A stretch of DNA of 19,259 nt from JAAAPF01 sp964481035 (GTDB taxonomy: Bacteria > Pseudomonadota > Alphaproteobacteria > Geminicoccales > Geminicoccaceae). A program made the translations under genes and the position numbers. Shown here piece by piece: positions 15,006-19,259 of this stretch (positions are counted from its first letter, which is position 1; every line of letters starts with the position of its first letter). Where the stretch lies: assembly GCA_964481035.1 (NCBI GenBank), contig CAYZSE010000059.1:1-19259 (forward strand), read 5' to 3'. The notes beneath the pieces are model-generated. The model saw only the letters and a program-made list of their open reading frames with translations, did no database searches and had not been told where the DNA came from.

Positions 15006-15884
15006 TCAGGGCCAGGAAACCAGGGGCGGCAGCGACATGAGGACGGCCTCGGGGTTGCCCCCGGTCCTCAGCCCGAACTGCGTACCACGGTCGTACACCA
15101 GGTTGAACTCCACGTAACGTCCACGACGTACGAGTTGGTGCGACCGCTCGGCGGCGGACCACGGCCGATCCATCTTCGCCTCTACCAGGCGGGGGTAGAC
15201 GTCCAAGAAGGCCTCGCCGACGGCCCGCGTCAACGCGAAGGCCCGGTCGAGGTCGTCGCTCAGGTCGTCGTAGAAGATGCCGCCGACGCCACGCGGCTCG
15301 CCGCGGTGCGGGATGAAGAAGTAGTCGTCGGCCCAGGCCTTGAAGCGGGCGTAGGCGTCCGGCGCGTAGCCGGCGCAGGCCTGCTCGAGCCGCGCATGGA
15401 ACGCCGCCGTCTCGGCGTCGTCGGCGACGATCGGGTTGAGATCGGCACCACCGCCGAACCACGGCTCGCTGGTGACGATGTGGCGCGTGTTCATGTGCGC
15501 CGGCGGGACGTGCGGGTTGCGCGGGTGCGCCACGAGCGAGATGCCGCTCGCCCAGAAACGCGGATCGGCCGCAGCGCCGCGGACCTGCCGCGCGAAGTCG
15601 CCGCTGAAGGTTCCCCAGACGGTGGAGACGTTCACGCCGACCTTCTCGAAGACGCGCCCGGCCCGCATGAGCCCCATCACCCCGCCGCCGCCGCCCGGGC
15701 GGTCCCAGGGCTTCCGCGAGAAGCGTCCCGGGGGCAGATCGGCGCATTGCGCGTTGCCGCAGGCGTCCTCGAGCGCCTCGAAGGCGCGGCAGATGCGATC
15801 GCGCAGCGTCTCGAACCAGGCCCGGGCGTCGGCCTTGCGCGCCTCGACGACGGGATCGGGATGCACGGGCGCGGGTTGGCTCAC
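15006..15884 (-). CDS. hemF: Oxygen-dependent coproporphyrinogen III oxidase
   Basis: This 292-residue cytoplasmic enzyme oxidatively decarboxylates two propionates of coproporphyrinogen III to give protoporphyrinogen IX, using O2. Conserved blocks are all present: KPWDRPGGGGGVMGLMRAG (58-76), VGVNVSTVWG (82-91), ISLVAHPRNPHVPPAHMNTRH (115-135), WFGGGADLNP (142-151), RGVGGIFYDDL (198-208) and the C-terminal GRYVEFNLVYDRGTQFGL. The GTG at 15884 makes a four-base GTGA overlap with the trmL stop and gives the family length. A frame extending to 16154 is arginine/proline-rich, lies antisense-like over trmL and is not credible. Use of the aerobic enzyme fits an organism living with oxygen. The neighbouring divergent petABC operon needs haem for cytochromes b and c1. 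Confidence 0.97.
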   Translation of the reverse strand: MSQPAPVHPDPVVEARKADARAWFETLRDRICRAFEALEDACGNAQCADLPPGRFSRKPWDRPGGGGGVMGLMRAGRVFEKVGVNVSTVWGTFSGDFARQVRGAAADPRFWASGISLVAHPRNPHVPPAHMNTRHIVTSEPWFGGGADLNPIVADDAETAAFHARLEQACAGYAPDAYARFKAWADDYFFIPHRGEPRGVGGIFYDDLSDDLDRAFALTRAVGEAFLDVYPRLVEAKMDRPWSAAERSHQLVRRGRYVEFNLVYDRGTQFGLRTGGNPEAVLMSLPPLVSWP

Positions 15885-16366
15885 GGCTCGTTCCTCGGTG
15901 CCGGCACCGCCGCGAGTTGACGACGGGCTTCGCCGGCGACCATGGCGAGTGCGGTCACGACGTTCAAGCTGCGCACGCCGGGGGCGAGCGGGATGGCGAC
16001 CGCCAGGTCGGCGGCGGCGTGGACCTCGTCGGGGGCACCGGCGCTCTCGCGGCCGCACAGGAGGACATCGCCGGGACGATAGGGGACGGCGGTGTAGGCG
16101 GCCGCCGCCCGCGTGGTCAAAAGGACGAGGCGACGGCGCTCGCGGCGGCGCCAATCCTCGAAGGCATGCCAGCTCGCGTGGCGCCTGAGGTCGGCCCGCG
16201 CGTGGTAGTCAAGCGCGGTGCGGCGCAGCTTGCTCGGCGCGAAGACGAACCCGAAAGGCTCGATGAGCTCGAGCGGGCAAGCCAGGCCGGCAGCGAGCCG
16301 GACCGCCGCGCCGACGTTCTGTGGCATGTCGGGCTCGTAGAGAGCGAGATGCAGGGATGCGCCCAT
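15881..16366 (-). CDS. trmL: tRNA (cytidine(34)-2'-O)-methyltransferase (SPOUT family)
   Basis: This 161-residue enzyme methylates the 2'-OH of the wobble nucleotide of leucine tRNAs with S-adenosylmethionine. Seen: LHLALYEPDMPQNVGAAVRL (5-24) at the N-terminus, PFGF, then the knotted SAM-binding half with VLLCGRESAGAP and IPLAPGVRSLNVVTALAMV, all standard for TrmL. The ATG at 16366 is preferred because the family begins within a few residues of LHLALYEP; the frame runs on to 16450 but the extra 28 residues are non-conserved and would cover the petA promoter. The stop overlaps the hemF start by four bases. It is the first gene of the trmL-hemF-ppa-DUF2889 operon and is divergent from petA, with 77 bases between start codons. 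Confidence 0.93.
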   Translation of the reverse strand: MGASLHLALYEPDMPQNVGAAVRLAAGLACPLELIEPFGFVFAPSKLRRTALDYHARADLRRHASWHAFEDWRRRERRRLVLLTTRAAAAYTAVPYRPGDVLLCGRESAGAPDEVHAAADLAVAIPLAPGVRSLNVVTALAMVAGEARRQLAAVPAPRNEP

Positions 16367-16381
16367 GCGACCATCTAAAGC

Positions 16382-16410
16382 TTGTCCGACCGCGACCGCT
16401 TTCTTATTTT
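16382..16410 (+). promoter_or_regulatory. Sigma-70-type promoter for petABC
   Basis: TTGTCC at 16382-16387 (four of six match TTGACA) and TATTTT at 16405-16410 (four of six match TATAAT) are separated by exactly 17 bases. They lie in the 77-base space between the divergent trmL and petA starts, placing transcription start near 16417 and a leader of about 27 bases before the petA ATG. I could not define a matching minus-strand promoter for trmL. Confidence 0.5.
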
Positions 16411-16443
16411 CCGCGACACGCGTGGAAAAGGTACGGGCACCCC

Positions 16444-16995
16444 ATGGCAACGAATACCGCAGGCGGCGAGACGCGCCGCGACTTCCTCCAGATCGTCGGC
16501 TGGACCGGCCTCGGGCTCGGCACGGCGGCGGCGATCTGGCCCTTCATCCACCAGATGAACCCGTCGGCCGACGTGCTGGCGCTCGCCTCGACCGACGTCG
16601 ACCTGTCGACGGTCGAGGAAGGGATGGCGATCACCGTCGTGTGGCGGGGCAAGCCGGTCTTCATCCGCTATCGGACCGAGGCCGAGATCGAGGAGGCCCG
16701 CGCCGTCGATCTGGCGGATCTTCGCGATCCCGCCACCGACGAGGTTCGAACGACGAGCAGCGAGGGCGTCAGTCGGCCGCAGTGGCTGGTCCAGATCGGG
16801 ATCTGCACGCATCTCGGATGCGTGCCGCTGGGAAACCGGGTCGGCGAGCCCAAGGGCGACTATAACGGCTGGTTCTGCCCGTGCCACGGGTCCCACTACG
16901 ACACGGCGGGCAGGATCCGCAAAGGCCCGGCGCCGCGCAATCTGGATCTTCCGCCCTACGCCTTCACCTCCGACACCGACGTCACCATCGGCTAG
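16444..16995 (+). CDS. petA: Ubiquinol-cytochrome c reductase, Rieske iron-sulfur subunit
   Basis: This 183-residue subunit carries the [2Fe-2S] cluster that takes the first electron from ubiquinol in the cytochrome bc1 complex. The N-terminus has a twin-arginine-type motif (TRRDFLQ, residues 10-16), followed by one membrane span (about 18-35) that stays as the anchor. Cluster box I is CTHLGC (121-126: Cys121 and His123 ligands) and box II is CPCHGSHYD (145-153: Cys145 and His148 ligands); Cys126 and Cys147 form the stabilising disulfide. The C-terminal GPAPRNLDLPPY is standard. ATG 16444 gives the family's start and length; the frame is open further upstream, but that part would overlap the promoter and the trmL start. 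petB follows after 28 bases. Confidence 0.97.
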   Translation: MATNTAGGETRRDFLQIVGWTGLGLGTAAAIWPFIHQMNPSADVLALASTDVDLSTVEEGMAITVVWRGKPVFIRYRTEAEIEEARAVDLADLRDPATDEVRTTSSEGVSRPQWLVQIGICTHLGCVPLGNRVGEPKGDYNGWFCPCHGSHYDTAGRIRKGPAPRNLDLPPYAFTSDTDVTIG

Positions 16996-17023
16996 GCCGC
17001 AGCGGATTGTAGGGAGCTGACTG

Positions 17024-18316
17024 ATGAGCGCTGATACGCCGACGCCGAAGTTCAGCGGCGTCCTCGGCTGGGTCGACCACCGATTGCCCATCGTCTCCTG
17101 GGGCTACAAGGAGCTGGTCGCCTACCCGACCCCGAAGAATCTCAACTACTTTTGGAACTTCGGCTCGCTCGCCGGCATCATGCTGGTCGTCCAGATCGTG
17201 ACCGGTATCGTGCTGGTGATGCACTACACGCCGCACGCCGATTTGGCATTTGGCAGCGTCGAGCACATCATGCGTAACGTCAACTACGGTTGGTTGCTAC
17301 GCTATCTGCACTCGAACGGCGCGTCGTTTTTCTTTATTGTCGTCTACATCCATATCTTCCGTGGCTTGTACTACGGCTCGTACAAGGAACCACGCGAACT
17401 GCTGTGGATCCTCGGCGTCATCATTTTGATCTTGATGATGGCGACGGCTTTCATGGGCTACGTGCTGCCATGGGGGCAAATGAGCTTCTGGGGCGCGACC
17501 GTCATCACCAACCTGTTCAGCGCCATTCCGCTCGTTGGCGACTCGTTGGTGACGTGGTTGTGGGGCGGTTTTTCCGTCGACAACCCGACCCTGCAGCGCT
17601 TTTTCTCACTGCATTACGTCATGCCGTTCGCCATCTTTGCGGTGGTGTTTCTCCACATTCTCGCCCTGCACGAGCATGGTTCGAACAATCCGGTGGGGAT
17701 CGACATCACAAAAAAGGATAAAATCCCTTTCCACCCCTACTACACGGTCAAGGATGCTTTCGGGTTGTTTGTCTTCCTGCTCTTTTACGGTTTCTTTGTC
17801 TTTTTCGCGCCCAACTATCTAGGTCATCCGGACAATTACATCCCGGCCGATTCGTTGGTCACGCCGGCGCACATCGTGCCTGAGTGGTACTTCCTTCCCT
17901 TCTATGCGATCCTTCGCTCGATCACCTTCGACATCGGGTTGTTCGGGTTCACGCTGATCGACGCCAAGCTCGGCGGTGTCATCGCGATGTTCGCGGCCGT
18001 CCTGCTGCTGTTCTTCTTGCCGTGGCTGGACACGTCGAAGGTCCGCAGCGCCAACTATCGTCCGATCTACTTTTGGGCGTTCTGGCTGCTCGTCATCGAC
18101 ATCGTGGTACTGACCTATGTCGGCGCCATGCCGGCGGAGGGGATCTGGCCGACCGTGGGTTTGATCGCGACGATATGGTACTTTTTCCACTTCCTGGTGT
18201 TGCTGCCGTTGCTTGGCCGGTTTGAGCGGCCGCGGCCGGTACCCGACAGCATCAACAAGCCGGTTCTGCCGCAGGTTTCGCCTGTCGGTGCGGCCGCAGC
18301 GCAGCCGGCGGAGTGA
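17024..18316 (+). CDS. petB: Ubiquinol-cytochrome c reductase, cytochrome b subunit
   Basis: This 430-residue inner-membrane subunit holds haems bL and bH and both quinone sites of the bc1 complex. Haem ligands are His96 and His197 plus His110 and His211, with the usual 14-residue spacing within each helix (YLHSNGA / YIHIFRG and SLHYVMPF / FLHILALHEHGS). The Qo-site motif PEWY is at 286-289, preceded by the ef-loop. Eight membrane helices can be followed, and a short alanine/proline-rich tail ends the protein; it is the full-length bc1 type, not the split b6/subunit IV type. ATG 17024 has AGGGAG 7 bases upstream. The gene is markedly AT-richer than petA and petC, with many TTT, TTG and ATT codons. 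The petC start lies 4 bases after the stop. Confidence 0.98.
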   Translation: MSADTPTPKFSGVLGWVDHRLPIVSWGYKELVAYPTPKNLNYFWNFGSLAGIMLVVQIVTGIVLVMHYTPHADLAFGSVEHIMRNVNYGWLLRYLHSNGASFFFIVVYIHIFRGLYYGSYKEPRELLWILGVIILILMMATAFMGYVLPWGQMSFWGATVITNLFSAIPLVGDSLVTWLWGGFSVDNPTLQRFFSLHYVMPFAIFAVVFLHILALHEHGSNNPVGIDITKKDKIPFHPYYTVKDAFGLFVFLLFYGFFVFFAPNYLGHPDNYIPADSLVTPAHIVPEWYFLPFYAILRSITFDIGLFGFTLIDAKLGGVIAMFAAVLLLFFLPWLDTSKVRSANYRPIYFWAFWLLVIDIVVLTYVGAMPAEGIWPTVGLIATIWYFFHFLVLLPLLGRFERPRPVPDSINKPVLPQVSPVGAAAAQPAE

Positions 18317-18320
18317 GGTC

Positions 18321-19082
18321 ATGCGTAAACTCGTGACCGCGGCGTTTATCGGCGCGGCCGTCCTCGCCAATCCCGCCCCGGCGTCCGCCGCCGGCGAGGC
18401 CGTCGAGCTCATGGAGCGCGATTGGTCGTTCGAGGGGATCTTCGGCACCTACGACCGCGCCTCGGCGCAGCGCGGGCTCCAGGTCTTTGATCAGGTCTGC
18501 TCCGCCTGCCACGGCATGAAGTACGTGGCTTTTCGCACGCTCACCGAGCTCGGCTATACCGAGGAGGAGGTCGAGGCGTTTGCCGCGAACTACTACGTGA
18601 CCGACGGCCCCGACGAGTTCGGCGACATGTTCGAGCGTTCGGCGTTGCCCAAGGACACGTGGCCCTCGCCCTACCGCAACGATGCGGAAGCGGCGAGCAT
18701 CCACGGCAAGGCGCCGCCGGACATGTCGCTCATCGCCAAGGCGCGCGTCGGCGGGGCCGATTATCTCTACAGCCTGCTGCTCGGTTACGACGAGGAGAAG
18801 GGTATGGAGATGGATCCGGGCAACTATTGGAACGAGTTTTATCCCGGCCACATCATCGCGATGCCGCCGCAGCTCTACCCCGACCTCGTCGCCTACGAGG
18901 ACGGCACCGAGGCGACGGTCGAGCAGATGGCGGCGGACGTTTCGCACTTCCTGATGTGGGCGGCGGAGCCGAAGCTCGAGGAGCGCAAGCAGGTCGGCGT
19001 CGGCTTCATGCTGTTCTGCACGGTAATGGCGCTGATCTTCTACGCGATGATGCGGCGGATCTGGGCCGACGTGAAGAAATAG
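18321..19082 (+). CDS. petC: Ubiquinol-cytochrome c reductase, cytochrome c1 subunit
   Basis: This 253-residue subunit passes electrons from the Rieske centre to cytochrome c. A signal peptide (MRKLVTAAFIGAAVLANPAPASA, cleavage about residue 23-24) exports it. The haem c motif CSACH is at 60-64, and the axial methionine is Met181 in IIAMPPQL (178-185). APPDMSLIAKARVGG and YWNEFYPGH are typical c1 blocks. A C-terminal membrane helix (about 226-244, GVGFMLFCTVMALIFYAMM) followed by RRIWADVKK anchors it with the haem domain in the periplasm. The ATG at 18321 has GGAG at 18310-18313, 7 bases upstream, overlapping the end of petB, so translation is coupled. It closes the operon petA-petB-petC, giving a complete three-subunit bacterial bc1 complex. 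Confidence 0.97.
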   Translation: MRKLVTAAFIGAAVLANPAPASAAGEAVELMERDWSFEGIFGTYDRASAQRGLQVFDQVCSACHGMKYVAFRTLTELGYTEEEVEAFAANYYVTDGPDEFGDMFERSALPKDTWPSPYRNDAEAASIHGKAPPDMSLIAKARVGGADYLYSLLLGYDEEKGMEMDPGNYWNEFYPGHIIAMPPQLYPDLVAYEDGTEATVEQMAADVSHFLMWAAEPKLEERKQVGVGFMLFCTVMALIFYAMMRRIWADVKK

Positions 19083-19135
19083 GCGCCGTCGGTCGAGCGG
19101 TGAAACAACCCGTCGGGGGCTGCTCGGTGACTTCG

Positions 19136-19173
19136 CATTGCCGGCGAGCGGTTTTCCGGAAGGGCCGGCAATG
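19136..19173. terminator. Stem-loop downstream of petC (possible terminator)
   Basis: CATTGCCGGC at 19136-19145 and GCCGGCAATG at 19164-19173 form a perfect 10-bp stem with an 18-base loop, 54 bases after the petC stop. No T-run follows, so it may be a processing or Rho-associated structure and not an intrinsic terminator. The rest of 19083-19259 (177 bases) contains nothing else I can identify. Confidence 0.35.
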
Positions 19174-19259
19174 ATTCGCTCGGGGGGTTCGGGCTGGAGC
19201 GCGTGCACTGGGTGTTGCCGTGGCCGTCAGGCGTGCGGCCGGCCGCGGTGCCGCGCTAG

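Noticed and set aside
15885..16154. N-terminal extension of hemF to 16154
   Set aside because: The added residues are almost all Arg/Pro/Gly and overlap trmL in another frame; the GTG at 15884 with GTGA overlap gives the normal family length.
19235..19246. 12-bp palindrome GCGGCCGGCCGC near the window end
   Set aside because: Such G/C palindromes are expected by chance in DNA this GC-rich, and there is no flanking pattern.
1..19259. CRISPR arrays, tRNAs, insertion sequences, phage or defence genes
   Set aside because: No regularly spaced repeats, cloverleaf sequences, transposase or integrase motifs, or terminal inverted repeats with target duplications were seen on either strand.

Overview
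The window looks like part of a scaffold from a high-GC alphaproteobacterium, probably Rhodospirillales-like and probably a draft or metagenome assembly. The evidence is the very GC-rich third codon positions, an alphaproteobacterial-style DUF2889 protein, a PraR-like XRE regulator, a Rieske/cytochrome b/cytochrome c1 operon (petABC) and a run of 100 N at 12637-12736. I place it by protein resemblance only; no rRNA or other taxonomic marker is present.

Layout. 1-356: the 3' end of a squalene/phytoene-synthase-family gene. 566-3131 (+): an NMT1/SsuA-type ABC importer whose three genes overlap at stop/start codons (binding protein, ATPase, permease). 3307-3693 (+): a small secreted protein with a VPLPA-CTERM-like tail. 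3770-6382 (+): a group II aromatic-L-amino-acid decarboxylase tightly linked to an unrecognised polytopic membrane protein. 6427-10610 (-): mmsA (methylmalonate-semialdehyde dehydrogenase) downstream of pepN (M1 aminopeptidase). 10765-12577 (+): a 3-hydroxyisobutyrate-dehydrogenase-family enzyme and a PlsC-like acyltransferase. 12637-12736: assembly gap. 12869-13312 (-): PraR-like regulator, divergent from bolA (13599-13871, +). 13890-16366 (-): trmL, hemF, ppa and a DUF2889 gene as one operon. 16444-19082 (+): petA, petB and petC.

How the genes fit together. The right end is respiratory. petABC encodes the complete cytochrome bc1 complex, and the divergent operon carries hemF, which supplies protoporphyrinogen IX for the haems of cytochromes b and c1. 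The middle suggests amino-acid turnover: an aminopeptidase, MmsA and a hydroxyisobutyrate-dehydrogenase-like enzyme could form a peptide-to-valine breakdown set, although the last is transcribed divergently and its substrate is not fixed by sequence. The left end holds an importer of unknown substrate and an animal-DDC-like decarboxylase paired with a membrane protein of unknown function; that pair is the least explained part of the window.

Unexpected structure. A stretch of about 400 bp inside pepN, covering the zinc active site, and most of petB have much lower GC and different synonymous codons from their surroundings. The N gap is flanked on both sides by the same 17 bases, so the two contigs probably overlap. 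I saw no CRISPR array, tRNA, rRNA, insertion sequence or defence system. Apart from the tentative decarboxylase/membrane-protein pair I found no convincing candidate for a new system.
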